NCBI GenBank assembly: GCA_001660395.1
Contig: LXWE01000002.1
Coordinates: 1,178,001-1,242,000 of the forward strand
Source: Alteromonadaceae bacterium XY-R5
Lineage (GTDB): Bacteria > Pseudomonadota > Gammaproteobacteria > Enterobacterales > Alteromonadaceae
Reading direction: 5' to 3'
Length of the DNA: 64,000 nucleotides
Part shown: piece after piece, positions 20,296-29,948 of the stretch
Layout: every line of letters starts with the position of its first letter
Numbering within the stretch: position 1 is the stretch's first letter
The notes under the pieces: model-generated
The model's database searches: none
Told to the model about the DNA's origin: nothing
The model's input: the letters and a program-made list of their open reading frames with translations, nothing else
Translations under genes and position numbers: made by a program

Positions 20296-20958
20296 TCACC
20301 AGGGTAATGACTCTCCATTCGCATGCCAAAACGAACCAGATGATTCGAGGTTAAGCTCGTCAATACGCTTAACCAGGTTGGCAGCCGAATCGTCAGCAGA
20401 GATATCACCGCCATAATTTACCATCTCTGTTTGCACATAGCCCGGATGTAATAACGCAACCGCAATTCCCTTAGGCGCAAGATCTCGTGCCAGGGATACG
20501 CCAGCTGCGTTTAATGCAGCTTTAGACATACGGTAACCGTAATACCCGCCACTGCTATTATCTCCCATTGACCCCATTCTACTGGTGATCATCGCCACTT
20601 TGCTGCCTTCAGATAAATTCTTTTGCAGACATTCAGTGACCAGCAAAGGTCCCAGGGCATTGACTCGAAACTGGTGGTTAATCAACACAGGATCCCAGTC
20701 ATCCAAACCTTCCCGGTGCAAAACACCTGCGTTATTGACTAACACATCAATTTTGATGTCACCCAGTTTTTTCAGCGCTTCGGGTAAGGTTTCCGGGTTA
20801 GCAATGTCAACGCGCGTAATTACTTTTGCACCAGACGCATTTAACTCGTCAGAGGCATTGCGACATAAGCCGTAAACTTGATCTCCTCGTGCCAAAAACA
20901 CCTTCGTTAAGGCTAAACCAATTCCCCGGTTAGCACCGGTAATTACCACAGTTGCCAT
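20296..20958 (-). CDS. Short-chain dehydrogenase/reductase
   Basis: Classical SDR of 220 aa with cofactor motif T-G-A-N-R-G-I-G at the N-terminus, N-N-A-G-V-L-H after the fourth strand, an M-I-T-S-R-M-G-S-M catalytic Ser region and Y-x-x-x-K (Y-R-M-S-K). The basic residue after the glycine motif suggests NADP(H). Substrate unknown; it resembles the C-factor/sepiapterin-reductase-like SDRs. A strong ribosome-binding site (AGGAGG) lies upstream. It sits 29 bp downstream of kdsB on the same strand and may be the last gene of that operon. Confidence 0.88.
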   Translation of the reverse strand: MATVVITGANRGIGLALTKVFLARGDQVYGLCRNASDELNASGAKVITRVDIANPETLPEALKKLGDIKIDVLVNNAGVLHREGLDDWDPVLINHQFRVNALGPLLVTECLQKNLSEGSKVAMITSRMGSMGDNSSGGYYGYRMSKAALNAAGVSLARDLAPKGIAVALLHPGYVQTEMVNYGGDISADDSAANLVKRIDELNLESSGSFWHANGESLPW

Positions 20959-20987
20959 TGTCGCCTCCTTAAACCATCCCGCCCGGA

Positions 20988-21740
20988 CTAAATTTTAGTC
21001 AACAGACGCTTTAAATCTTCAGGTGTGTCTATGCCCACAGGCGGTGCCTGTCGGGCTGTCTCAACATGGATTTTCTCACCATGCCACAACACGCGCAGTT
21101 GTTCCAGTGACTCAATTTGCTCCAAACCAGAGGGAGCCATGTTCACATATTGCTTAATAAAACCTGCGCGATAGGCGTAAATGCCTATGTGTCGGTGATA
21201 AAACTCGCCTACTTCGTCGATACTATCGGCATCTAAAAAGCGAGCCCGATCATAAGGAATCACCGATCGGCTAAAGTAAAGCGCATATCCCAATTTGTCG
21301 GTGACAACCTTTACCACGTTGGGATTAAAGACTTCTTCGACGTCCTGAATCGGCACAGATAACGTCGCCATCTCCGCATCACGATGCTGATGCAGGTTTT
21401 CCGCCACCTGCTGGATATTTTCTGCCGGAATAAATGGCTCATCGCCCTGAACATTAACGATGATATCCTGTGGCAGCCAGCCTTCAACGTCGATCACTTC
21501 TGCCAAGCGCTCTGTGCCCGATTCGTGGTGCGCGCCTGTCATGCAGTACTGGCCACCAAAATCACTGACAACTTTTGCAATGCGAGCGTCGTCCGTGGCG
21601 ACTATCACCCGCGAAGCACCAGATTCGATGGCACGTTCGTAAACATGCTGCACCATGGGCTTACCTTTGATATCCGCTAAAGGTTTGCCGGGAAAACGTG
21701 TGGAACCAAAACGAGCCGGAATGATGACACTAAAATCCAT
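20988..21740 (-). CDS. kdsB: 3-deoxy-manno-octulosonate cytidylyltransferase
   Basis: Activates Kdo as CMP-Kdo for lipopolysaccharide inner core synthesis. 250 aa. N-terminal [16 protein letters not shown] is the nucleotide-binding motif; N-V-Q-G-D-E-P-F-I and H-I-G-I-Y-A-Y-R are also typical. It ends the msbA-lpxK-ycaR-kdsB block, with 23 bp between it and ycaR. Confidence 0.97.
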   Translation of the reverse strand: MDFSVIIPARFGSTRFPGKPLADIKGKPMVQHVYERAIESGASRVIVATDDARIAKVVSDFGGQYCMTGAHHESGTERLAEVIDVEGWLPQDIIVNVQGDEPFIPAENIQQVAENLHQHRDAEMATLSVPIQDVEEVFNPNVVKVVTDKLGYALYFSRSVIPYDRARFLDADSIDEVGEFYHRHIGIYAYRAGFIKQYVNMAPSGLEQIESLEQLRVLWHGEKIHVETARQAPPVGIDTPEDLKRLLTKI

Positions 21741-21763
21741 AAATCAGCGTAGCCTTTCGTCAA

Positions 21764-21973
21764 CTAGTTAATTAATTGCTGTAATTCATCAGAAGAAACC
21801 TGCGTTGCTTCAGTCTCGAGCAACACCGGAATATTGTCCCTGACGGGATAGACAAGACGATCAAAACGACAGATCAGACTATTCACCTGAGACTCGTTAT
21901 CCTGCTTTAATACGAGCTTTCCTTTGCATACCGGACACGCCAGTATGTCTAACAATTTTTTATCGAACGCCAT
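21764..21973 (-). CDS. ycaR: Trm112-like small protein YcaR
   Basis: 69 aa zinc-ribbon-like Trm112 family protein ([13 protein letters not shown]; the second usual Cys pair is not evident). In enterobacteria it sits between lpxK and kdsB exactly as here. Overlaps the end of lpxK by 14 bp, so expression is coupled. Molecular role not established. Confidence 0.93.
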   Translation of the reverse strand: MAFDKKLLDILACPVCKGKLVLKQDNESQVNSLICRFDRLVYPVRDNIPVLLETEATQVSSDELQQLIN

Positions 21974-22967
21974 GATTCTTTTCTCTTTTTTTAGTTTTCA
22001 CTGCTACCGCCAGCTGCTGAGTCAGGGTGTCGGTAAATGCTTTAGTGAGTTTGGCACTGACAGGTAAATACCACCAGTCTTCTTTCGCAAAGGCACGACA
22101 TTTAACCGCATCCTTTTCCGTCATGATCACTGGCCCCGACGGTAAATCGTCAGCACAAAACTGATGATGATCTGCAAAACTGATGCAGTCTTTTAGTTTC
22201 ATACCCTTTTGTTGCAAAAGCTGATAGAAACGATCCGGATTCCCAATAGCTGCAACAGCGGTAACCGGGCCGTGCATATTGGCCATACTGCAGGTGCGCT
22301 GAGGGTATTTGAGATTAATCAGTTGCCCGGGCTCCAGTAGCATTAAATGCTCGCCTGGCTGTGCTATTCCACTATTGAGGACAATAAAATCACTGTGCTG
22401 CAGGCGCCATTTACCTTCGCGTAAGGGCCCCATTGGCAGCAAACACCCATTGCCCATCCGCCGCTGGCCGTCCATCACAACAATTTCGATATCACGACCC
22501 AGCGCATAATGCTGTAAACCATCATCACAAATGATCACATCACATCGATGTTTATCAATCAAATATTGTCCGCCACGTGGACGAATAGGATCCACAACCA
22601 AAGGGCACGGCAAGTGCTGACGCATCAACACAGGCTCATCCCCCACCACTCTGGGATCGCTGTCCTTTTCTACGCTGAGCGGCCATTGTTTGGTTGCACC
22701 ACCATACCCCCGACTTAGGACGCCGGGGTGATAGCCCTGCTGTCGCAACCACTGGGCTAGAAAAATCACCAAAGGTGTTTTACCATTGCCGCCCACACTG
22801 ATATTGCCGACAATGATTACCGGCACTTCAAGGCGTTGCTGGCGTTTAAACCCAACACGAAAAAGGGTTCGTCTCACAGCCGACAAACACCAAAATAGCA
22901 GTGTCAAAGGTGCCAGATACCAAAGTTTACATCCTTTTTGGTACCAGGCTTTTTCGATATAAGTCAC
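21960..22967 (-). CDS. lpxK: Tetraacyldisaccharide 4'-kinase
   Basis: Phosphorylates the lipid A disaccharide at the 4' position, on the inner face of the inner membrane. 335 aa, standard size. A hydrophobic N-terminal anchor ([12 protein letters not shown]) precedes the P-loop [16 protein letters not shown] follows the Walker B region. It overlaps msbA by four bases (ATGA). Confidence 0.97.
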   Translation of the reverse strand: MTYIEKAWYQKGCKLWYLAPLTLLFWCLSAVRRTLFRVGFKRQQRLEVPVIIVGNISVGGNGKTPLVIFLAQWLRQQGYHPGVLSRGYGGATKQWPLSVEKDSDPRVVGDEPVLMRQHLPCPLVVDPIRPRGGQYLIDKHRCDVIICDDGLQHYALGRDIEIVVMDGQRRMGNGCLLPMGPLREGKWRLQHSDFIVLNSGIAQPGEHLMLLEPGQLINLKYPQRTCSMANMHGPVTAVAAIGNPDRFYQLLQQKGMKLKDCISFADHHQFCADDLPSGPVIMTEKDAVKCRAFAKEDWWYLPVSAKLTKAFTDTLTQQLAVAVKTKKREKNHGVR

Positions 22968-24721
22968 GAAGCGAGCTGTCCTTCTCCAAACTGTAACTTA
23001 TGTAATTGCGCATAGGCGCCATCTTTCGATAACAGGGTCTGATGGTCACCACGTTCCAGAATGCGCCCCTGCTCTACCACTAGAATCTGGTCGGCGTTTT
23101 CAATCGTCGACAGACGGTGGGCAACAACAATGCTGGTGCGATTCTTTTGCAGTTTGTCCAACGCATCCTGAATGAGCCGCTCTGATTCGGTATCCAGTGC
23201 AGACGTCGCTTCATCGAGGATAAGAATTGGTGCGTCGAGTAAAATGGCGCGGGCAATGGCAATACGCTGGCGTTGCCCACCCGATAACATTAATCCATTT
23301 TCACCGATCACCGTGTCCAGTCCATCGGGCAAATTATCAATAAATTCCATTACGTGCGCGACTTTCGCGGCTTCCACGATTTGCTCGCGAGTGACGCGGT
23401 CCTCTGATCCATATGCAATGTTATTGGCAATAGAATCGTTAAACAAAGTCACGTGCTGTGATACCAGTGCAAATTGCGCGCGCAGCGATTTTAGGGTCAC
23501 TTCCTGCAATGGGATCCCATCCAGACTCACTGTGCCTTCCTGAGCATTGTAAAAGCGTGTTAACAGGCTGGAGATGGTAGATTTACCCGAACCGGAACGA
23601 CCTACTAATGCGACGGTTTGACCCGGTTTTGCTTCAAAGCTGACGTCTTTTAACGCTGGTGTTTCTTTGCCTGGGTACGTAAAGGTCACATGATCAAAGC
23701 GGATTTCGCCTTTCGCGCGCTGGAATTTACGATGACCCTCATCTTCTTCCACCGCTTCATCAATCACTTCAAACACGCTGGTACAGGCTGCCATACCACG
23801 CTGAAATTCACTGTTAATGGTAGTGAGCTGTTTAAGAGGCTTAAGCAGCATGGTCATTGACACTACCACACTGGTAAACACACCAGGAGTAAGCTGTTCA
23901 ACCATATGCGGCATACTAGAAATAAACAACACCACCGCCAGTGCTACAGAGGCAATTACCTGAATAGTGGACACACTCAGAATTTTAGCCACGTTCAGCT
24001 TCATGTTTTGCTGACGGTTTTTATTGTTACGTTGGGCAAAGCGTTCTTCTTCAAGATTTTGCCCACCAAACATCAACACCACTTTGTGGCCCTTAAGCAC
24101 CTGCTCTACCGCTGAGGTTAAATTCCCCATAGAACGCTGGATACTTTTGCTCACAGCACGAAAACGACGGCTCACCACCGATACCACCACTGCGACAACC
24201 GGACCGATAATCAAAAACACCAGAGACAACTGCCAGGAGTAATAGAACATCACAAACAGGAGCGCGATCACCATGCCGCCTTCACGTACCAGTGTCGCCA
24301 GCGCCTTACCAGCCGCATTCGCGACCTGCTCGGTATCGTAAATTACCTTAGAGATTAACTGACCACTGGAATTCTGGTCGTGGTAACTCACCGGTAAATG
24401 GATATATTGACGAAACAGTTGCTGGCGCATACGCATGACAACCTGAGCGCCAATCCAGGCTAGTGTATAGGAACCGAGAAAGTTACACAGACCGCGCACC
24501 AGAAAGATTGGCACAATAAAATAAGACGCAAGACGCAGATAACCGTATTCGCCTTTACCTAAACTCTCATCAATTACGGGTTTTAATTGAGAGATGAAAA
24601 ATGCATCAATCAGGGCATAACCAATCATGCCTAAGATTGCGACAGCAAACGCCAGCTTATAATCTTTCAGGTAACGACCAAAACGCCTGAACACTGCGTT
24701 TGAAGGGAGATGTTTACTCAT
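22964..24721 (-). CDS. msbA: Lipid A export ABC transporter MsbA
   Basis: Half-transporter that flips lipid A-core across the inner membrane. 585 aa; N-terminal exporter-type membrane domain (six segments) and C-terminal ATPase with G-R-S-G-S-G-K-S-T, Q-loop L-V-S-Q-H-V-T-L-F, signature L-S-G-G-Q-R-Q-R-I-A and L-I-L-D-E-A-T-S-A-L-D. First gene of the msbA-lpxK-ycaR-kdsB block. comEC lies upstream on the same strand with a gap of about 120 bp, which contains a likely msbA promoter. Confidence 0.97.
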   Translation of the reverse strand: MSKHLPSNAVFRRFGRYLKDYKLAFAVAILGMIGYALIDAFFISQLKPVIDESLGKGEYGYLRLASYFIVPIFLVRGLCNFLGSYTLAWIGAQVVMRMRQQLFRQYIHLPVSYHDQNSSGQLISKVIYDTEQVANAAGKALATLVREGGMVIALLFVMFYYSWQLSLVFLIIGPVVAVVVSVVSRRFRAVSKSIQRSMGNLTSAVEQVLKGHKVVLMFGGQNLEEERFAQRNNKNRQQNMKLNVAKILSVSTIQVIASVALAVVLFISSMPHMVEQLTPGVFTSVVVSMTMLLKPLKQLTTINSEFQRGMAACTSVFEVIDEAVEEDEGHRKFQRAKGEIRFDHVTFTYPGKETPALKDVSFEAKPGQTVALVGRSGSGKSTISSLLTRFYNAQEGTVSLDGIPLQEVTLKSLRAQFALVSQHVTLFNDSIANNIAYGSEDRVTREQIVEAAKVAHVMEFIDNLPDGLDTVIGENGLMLSGGQRQRIAIARAILLDAPILILDEATSALDTESERLIQDALDKLQKNRTSIVVAHRLSTIENADQILVVEQGRILERGDHQTLLSKDGAYAQLHKLQFGEGQLAS

Positions 24722-24840
24722 TGACTAACAACGTAGGTTAAAGTGGACAGTAAAATTGATAGGCATATTGTACCCCTTAGGGCCAATTTCCCCAACTATC
24801 AAACAGATATTCCGCCGATATGTGGTCAAATGGCAGGCAA

Positions 24841-27150
24841 TCAAGGGGAAATATTACCATGCCACCAGGGAAAACTATCCCGCCGATACCATTGCACCGT
24901 TGGCTCAATGGGTAACTCATCAGAAGAAAAGACATAGGTGATAGCGCCAGTGTCAGCCGTCGTCAGTTGCGTTATTTTCCGTGATTGATAGCGGGAAAGC
25001 ACTTCAGTTCGGGGAAACTGCCAGCGATTCATATACCCAGCTGAAAACACAACCTGTTTAGGCTTTACCCAGCTTAAAAAAGCAGATGTTGATGAGGTTT
25101 TACTGCCATGGTGAGGCGCAACCATAAGATCGACTGGTGGTAAAACAACGCTGTTAACCAGCTGCAACTCAACATTTTGCTCAATATCACCAGGTAAAAG
25201 GACAGCATGTTTCCCATCCGAGATCAGCACAACACACGAGTCATTATTATGTTCTCCCTTTCCCCCCTGATTTGGCCATAACACTTGAAATGACAGCCCC
25301 TGCCAAAATCGTTGCCAACCGCGCTGACAGCCGGAACGTGGCGAAATCACTGTGGAATCAGGCCATGTTTCCCGCAGCGGCATGAGTGCTCCACTATGGT
25401 CATTATCAAAATGACTGATAATGACATAATCGAGCGCCTGTACATGGTGATATCTCAGTGCGGGTGTAATAACACTGTCTGCCATGTTAAACCCGCTAGG
25501 ATAAAGGGCACCGACGTCGTAAATCACGGCACGCTCGTTACGTATCACCATCACCGACAGCCCCTGTCCCACATCCAAAGTCACCACTCGCCATATATCT
25601 GTGGCCGGACGGTACAAGTAGCTTGCAAATGGCAAAGAAAACACAACCATCAGGACGCGTTTATAAGGTGTTGATGGCAGCAAGAGGAATACCACTGCCA
25701 GCAGCAGCAATCCCCAGGCACCCCCACTAACCTGAACAATCTCGATAGATGAATACGGTAACGCGTAACCATACTCCAAGGCTCCAATAGTGGCGCTAAC
25801 CAATTGATCTACATAAAAAAGTACCACAACCTGAGTGTCTAATCCGATAATCACCACAATCAAAGCAATCAAAACTATGGGGAGTAATATGAAACTGACG
25901 AATGGGACCGCAATCAGATTGACCAAAGGGGCAATTAGGCTAATGACGCCAAACTGGCTCGCAATGATAGGCAACATGAGCAAGCACAGACAGCATTGTA
26001 CCCGTATAAATGCGCCTAACATTTTCTGAGTAGTGCCCTTTTGAGGGCTAAGCGGCCATCGCCAGAAGATTACGCCTAAGCAGATTACCGCTGAAAAGCT
26101 CAACCAAAAACTGCTGCTAAAAATACTCAAAGGAAACAACAGTACAAATAACAGCAGACTGTATAACCAAATCCGCCAAGGTCGCCATGTCTTGCCAACG
26201 ACCATTAACAGACAAAACAGAAGCAGCATAATCCAGGCGCGGATCACAGGCATTGCCATGCCAGATAAAATTGCGTAACCCAAAGTGAATAGCGGGACAA
26301 GTATCAGACCCACCTTACGCCAGTTGATTTGCTGGTGGTGCTGCGCCCTCGAAACGACATGTGTCAGCAATGGCAACATCAGGGCGATAAATCCGCAACA
26401 AACAGAAGCGATTACCGCCAGGTGCATACCTGAAATGGCAAACAGATGGCTAGTGCCGGTCACTTGCAAAAGTTGCCAGTCGTTCTGTTCGAGCCCTTGT
26501 CTTTCCCCCAAAGCGAGCGCAAGTATCCAGGCAGATGCCTGAATGGGATAACCTGCCGTGTTTGCCTCAGAAACTGCCCGGGTGAAACGATCAACTAACC
26601 ATTGCCGCATACTAATACGTGCGTCAATCATGGTGTTGCCGGGATCGTTAATCACATACCCTGTCGCCACAATGCCCTGACTGAACAACCACTGCTGATA
26701 ATGAAACCCACCAGGATTAGCCATACCATAAGAAGGTTTTAATTTGGCACGCAGGACCACTGTCTGGCCTTGCTTAATTTCATGTTCTGGTTGCTGCCAA
26801 CTGAGTCTGACCAAAGGGCCAAAAAGGAGTGTCGATTGTTCGATTTGCGCTAACCGAACGTTGAAGCGTAACTGATTGACTTGGGGCAGAATTACCGATT
26901 CAACCTTGCCCACTAACGTTACACGCCCCGAATATTGCGATAAAGACTGTTGCCAACTCAGTTGCCAATGCCCTACACTCGCCATCCAGATAAGTCCCGA
27001 AAGCAACCCTGATACCCATTTTGCTCTCGGGATATGCCATAGCCATAAAGCAAGGACGAACATCACCGGCAAGGAATAAAGTGGAAAAAGTTGAGTCCAA
27101 AACAAGCTACTTAAACTGGCTGTAATAAAACTGACAATCCACCATTCCAT
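24841..27150 (-). CDS. comEC: ComEC/Rec2 DNA internalization protein
   Basis: Inner-membrane channel for uptake of single-stranded transforming DNA. About 769 aa: N-terminal DUF4131 region with an extracellular OB-like part, the polytopic Competence domain (Y-P-I-Q-A-S-A-W-I-L-A-L-A-L-G-E-R and L-F-A-I-S-G-M-H-L-A-V), and a C-terminal metallo-beta-lactamase domain (S-H-F-D-N-D-H-S-G-A, A-P-H-H-G-S-K-T-S). I prefer the ATG at 27150 (M-E-W-W-I-V), which has GAGG 8 nt upstream; the frame reaches an ATG at 27177 with no such site. Divergent from the DUF2062 gene; comEC next to msbA is a conserved gammaproteobacterial order. An intact gene suggests possible natural competence. Confidence 0.95.
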   Translation of the reverse strand: MEWWIVSFITASLSSLFWTQLFPLYSLPVMFVLALWLWHIPRAKWVSGLLSGLIWMASVGHWQLSWQQSLSQYSGRVTLVGKVESVILPQVNQLRFNVRLAQIEQSTLLFGPLVRLSWQQPEHEIKQGQTVVLRAKLKPSYGMANPGGFHYQQWLFSQGIVATGYVINDPGNTMIDARISMRQWLVDRFTRAVSEANTAGYPIQASAWILALALGERQGLEQNDWQLLQVTGTSHLFAISGMHLAVIASVCCGFIALMLPLLTHVVSRAQHHQQINWRKVGLILVPLFTLGYAILSGMAMPVIRAWIMLLLFCLLMVVGKTWRPWRIWLYSLLLFVLLFPLSIFSSSFWLSFSAVICLGVIFWRWPLSPQKGTTQKMLGAFIRVQCCLCLLMLPIIASQFGVISLIAPLVNLIAVPFVSFILLPIVLIALIVVIIGLDTQVVVLFYVDQLVSATIGALEYGYALPYSSIEIVQVSGGAWGLLLLAVVFLLLPSTPYKRVLMVVFSLPFASYLYRPATDIWRVVTLDVGQGLSVMVIRNERAVIYDVGALYPSGFNMADSVITPALRYHHVQALDYVIISHFDNDHSGALMPLRETWPDSTVISPRSGCQRGWQRFWQGLSFQVLWPNQGGKGEHNNDSCVVLISDGKHAVLLPGDIEQNVELQLVNSVVLPPVDLMVAPHHGSKTSSTSAFLSWVKPKQVVFSAGYMNRWQFPRTEVLSRYQSRKITQLTTADTGAITYVFSSDELPIEPTVQWYRRDSFPWWHGNISP

Positions 27151-27195
27151 AGTAGTGCCTCGTTTCGCCTTATCCATCAGTCGTAGTTTGAGGAT

Positions 27196-27720
27196 ATGCC
27201 AAAAAAACTTATTAAAAGGTTCTTACCGGACCATCAAACCATCAAGGATCAGAAGGCGCTCAAGGTGTTTGGCACCCTGCTGCACGATCCTAATTTATGG
27301 CATTTGAATCGACGCTCCGCTGCAGGCGCGTTTGGCATTGGAATGTTTTTCGCGTTTTGGCCGGTACCATTTCAAATGTGGTTATCTGCGGCCATGGCCA
27401 TTCCTTTGCGAGTCAATTTGCCGTTATCTGTTGCCACCGTATGGATCACTAACCCCTTTACCATGCCTCCGATTTTCTATGGAGCCTATTTACTTGGTAC
27501 CTGGATCCTTGGCGCCCCTGCGCAGAAATTTGAGTTCGAACTCAGCTGGCAGTGGGTAGTACAAAGCATTGAAACCATCGGTCCTGCATTTTTAGTTGGC
27601 TGTGGTGTTTGCTCTGTCGTGTTTGGCATTCTTGGCTATTTCACCTTGAACAACCTGTGGCGTTATTCAGTTCGTCGCGCCTGGAAACAGCGTCAGTTAA
27701 AACGTCAACGTCTTGCCTAA
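27196..27720 (+). CDS. DUF2062 membrane protein
   Basis: 174 aa. The conserved block runs L-N-R-R-S-A-A-G-A-F-G-I-G-M-F-F-A-F-W-P-V-P-F-Q-M and W-I-T-N-P-F-T-M-P-P, with three or four hydrophobic segments and a basic C-terminus (W-K-Q-R-Q-L-K-R-Q-R). Function unknown; the family is commonly next to comEC/msbA. Divergent start about 45 bp from comEC. Confidence 0.88.
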   Translation: MPKKLIKRFLPDHQTIKDQKALKVFGTLLHDPNLWHLNRRSAAGAFGIGMFFAFWPVPFQMWLSAAMAIPLRVNLPLSVATVWITNPFTMPPIFYGAYLLGTWILGAPAQKFEFELSWQWVVQSIETIGPAFLVGCGVCSVVFGILGYFTLNNLWRYSVRRAWKQRQLKRQRLA

Positions 27721-27987
27721 TCCGTTGTTGGTGGTAGTTCTCTACCACCCACCCTCATTTCTCTTCTTTCAAGTGTAGTCATTACGCGCATTTTTTTAGC
27801 GTTAAATTGGGCAAAGCGAGCACCCAAGTCCATCCCATTGGACAAAGCGCATACAACTAACCTGATATATTACAAATATATTAAGAAAACTCATGTATGC
27901 ATGAATTGGACGCATTGCAATGACCGCCCGGTTCGGTGTTTGCCTGAGCAAGGACCCTGCTAAGAATAAAAAAGAAAAGGAAAACAA

Positions 27988-29631
27988 ATGACCATAGGAC
28001 AACGACTTTCTGTTGGCTTCGGAATTGTGCTGCTCCTCCTGATTACCATTACTTGCATCGGTATTTATAAAGTCGATGTGATAGACGATGCTCTGGTCGA
28101 GGTGAACGATGAAAATACCTACAAACAGCGTCTGGCCATGGACATGCGTGCAACCGTGCATTATTTGGCAATCGCTATCCGCGATACCGTACTTACCCGA
28201 AAGAAGTCTGAACGCGAACCCTATATTGCGGAAATAGAACGCCTTAAAAGCCAGTATACAACCTTCCACCAACAACTTCTTGCTACCCAAAAGACCAACA
28301 CGACGCAAGAAGAATCACACTTTTTAAACGCCATTGCCGATACCCAGCAAAGTGCCTTTGATTTCACCACAAAAATGATTGATATGCAGGAAGGGTCTGC
28401 CATGATGACTGTGCTTCAGTTTTTTGTACTCAAAGAAGTCGCTCCTGAATACAGCAAGTGGCTAGATAGCATCAATGCATATATCGAATATGAAGAACAT
28501 AGCATTCAGGCCCAGGTAAGTTTTGTTCGTAATCAAACCCACGAATTCCGCCGGATCATGCTGCTAGTCACGTTGATAGCCTTGCTTGTAAGCATTTTCG
28601 TCGGCTATCGGCTGGTAACGCTGCTCACTCGCACCATAGGCGGTGAACCAGAGACAGCAGCAAAAGTGTTGCGTGAAATGCTAGGAAAAATGGCATCAGG
28701 TGACTTTTCGTTAAACATAGCGACCCAACCCCCCAATAGTATTATGGCCGCAGTTAGCGACATGGCGAAACAACTGGCCGGTGTGATATCAGGTGTCAGC
28801 TCTACTGCCGATTCTCTGGCAAATCATACCCGTGATATGACTGCAGCGGCACAATCCAACAAAAGTCTGATGTATTCACAGCAGGAAGAAACCACCAAAG
28901 GCGCGGCGGCAATTGCCCAGATGTCAGAAGCCGCCACAGAAATTGCCACCAATACGGCTGAAGCCGCAGAACTGGCAAATCAGGCGATAAACGAGGCGAT
29001 AAACGGTAGCCACCAGGTCGAATATACTGTGTCGAGTATCAGCGAATTGGCAGGTGAAGTTGCCCAAGGCGCAAAAGTGATAGATAAGCTGGCCATCGAA
29101 AGCCGAGAGATCGGTAGCGTGCTGGAAGTCATCGAAAGTATCGCAGATCAAACCAACCTGCTTGCTCTCAATGCGGCGATTGAAGCCGCCCGTGCCGGCG
29201 AACATGGCCGAGGCTTTTCAGTCGTAGCAGATGAAGTCCGTGCTCTTGCGGGTCGAACGCAAGAATCCACACGAGATATTCAGCAGCGCATTGAAAACAT
29301 GCAAAACACTGCCGCCGAAGCCGTGGACGTTATGCAAAAGGGTCAGCAAAAGGCTGAAAATACCGTAGAACAGGCATCCAGAGCGACGCAAAGTTTGCAC
29401 ACCATCAATCAGTTTATTTCCGCCATCAACGAAATGAACGCTAGTATCGCCTCAGCGGTAGAAGAGCAATCTACAGTGGCCAGCGAAGTGCATCGTAATT
29501 TCCATCAGATTTCAGATGCTTGCAATCAATCGAGTGACAGCTCTCAAACTATCGACACCATCACATCTGAGATCGATCAACTGGCCCAACGTATGCAGCG
29601 AAATTTACAGCGTTTCCGCGTCAGCCACTAA
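27988..29631 (+). CDS. Methyl-accepting chemotaxis protein
   Basis: 547 aa receptor. An N-terminal membrane segment is followed by a periplasmic four-helix-bundle sensor of about 165 residues (4HB_MCP-like, with [15 protein letters not shown]), a second membrane segment near residue 200, a HAMP-like linker ([11 protein letters not shown]) and a cytoplasmic signalling domain with the hairpin tip [21 protein letters not shown]. No C-terminal CheR/CheB docking pentapeptide is seen. Ligand unknown; the gene precedes the purine locus, so purine sensing is worth testing but not shown. Confidence 0.92.
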   Translation: MTIGQRLSVGFGIVLLLLITITCIGIYKVDVIDDALVEVNDENTYKQRLAMDMRATVHYLAIAIRDTVLTRKKSEREPYIAEIERLKSQYTTFHQQLLATQKTNTTQEESHFLNAIADTQQSAFDFTTKMIDMQEGSAMMTVLQFFVLKEVAPEYSKWLDSINAYIEYEEHSIQAQVSFVRNQTHEFRRIMLLVTLIALLVSIFVGYRLVTLLTRTIGGEPETAAKVLREMLGKMASGDFSLNIATQPPNSIMAAVSDMAKQLAGVISGVSSTADSLANHTRDMTAAAQSNKSLMYSQQEETTKGAAAIAQMSEAATEIATNTAEAAELANQAINEAINGSHQVEYTVSSISELAGEVAQGAKVIDKLAIESREIGSVLEVIESIADQTNLLALNAAIEAARAGEHGRGFSVVADEVRALAGRTQESTRDIQQRIENMQNTAAEAVDVMQKGQQKAENTVEQASRATQSLHTINQFISAINEMNASIASAVEEQSTVASEVHRNFHQISDACNQSSDSSQTIDTITSEIDQLAQRMQRNLQRFRVSH

Positions 29632-29948
29632 TCCCGTACGGCCAGGCGATCGCCTGGCGCATTGTTTTAGCGCAAAAACTTTCTCTGCACGGAGCAACTG
29701 CTCCATTCAAGTGCAAAATCAACATCAATCGCCCACTTTTGGCCATTCGATAACGAAACCAATGTTTCACCTGATGTAATGGTGAAACAAAAACCCTTTT
29801 AACTCAATAAGATAAAATTATTCAGCTGTTTCAGCTAGTTGGTGGGATTTTTGCATTTATTTACGCAGTTACTCCGGGGGCACAGGTAGGGAAATAGGTT
29901 ACACTACTGCCATAGTGATAATAACAATACCTGCCAGATGAGGAATTC
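29632..29948. other. Intergenic region before the exported adenosine deaminase gene
   Basis: 317 bp. Besides the terminator palindrome it holds an inverted repeat TGTTTCACC-N9-GGTGAAACA (29763-29789). AGATGAGGA lies just before the ATG at 29949 and gives the ribosome-binding site. No gene seen. Confidence 0.5.
29641..29664 (+). terminator. Terminator of the chemoreceptor gene
   Basis: An 18-bp perfect palindrome GCCAGGCGATCGCCTGGC followed by GCATTGTTTT, nine bases after the stop codon. Confidence 0.65.

Noticed and set aside
27802-28308. 168-codon antisense frame over the start of the first chemoreceptor
   Set aside because: The opposite strand encodes a clear chemoreceptor sensor; the antisense peptide resembles nothing and is Cys/Phe-rich.
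29646-29653. GCGATCGC as a repeated genome element
   Set aside because: It is the centre of the terminator palindrome, and I saw no pattern of repeated copies in the window.
29829-29846. Possible copy of the locus palindrome before the exported deaminase (AGCTAGTTGGTGG)
   Set aside because: Only one degenerate half matches; the ACCA half is missing.
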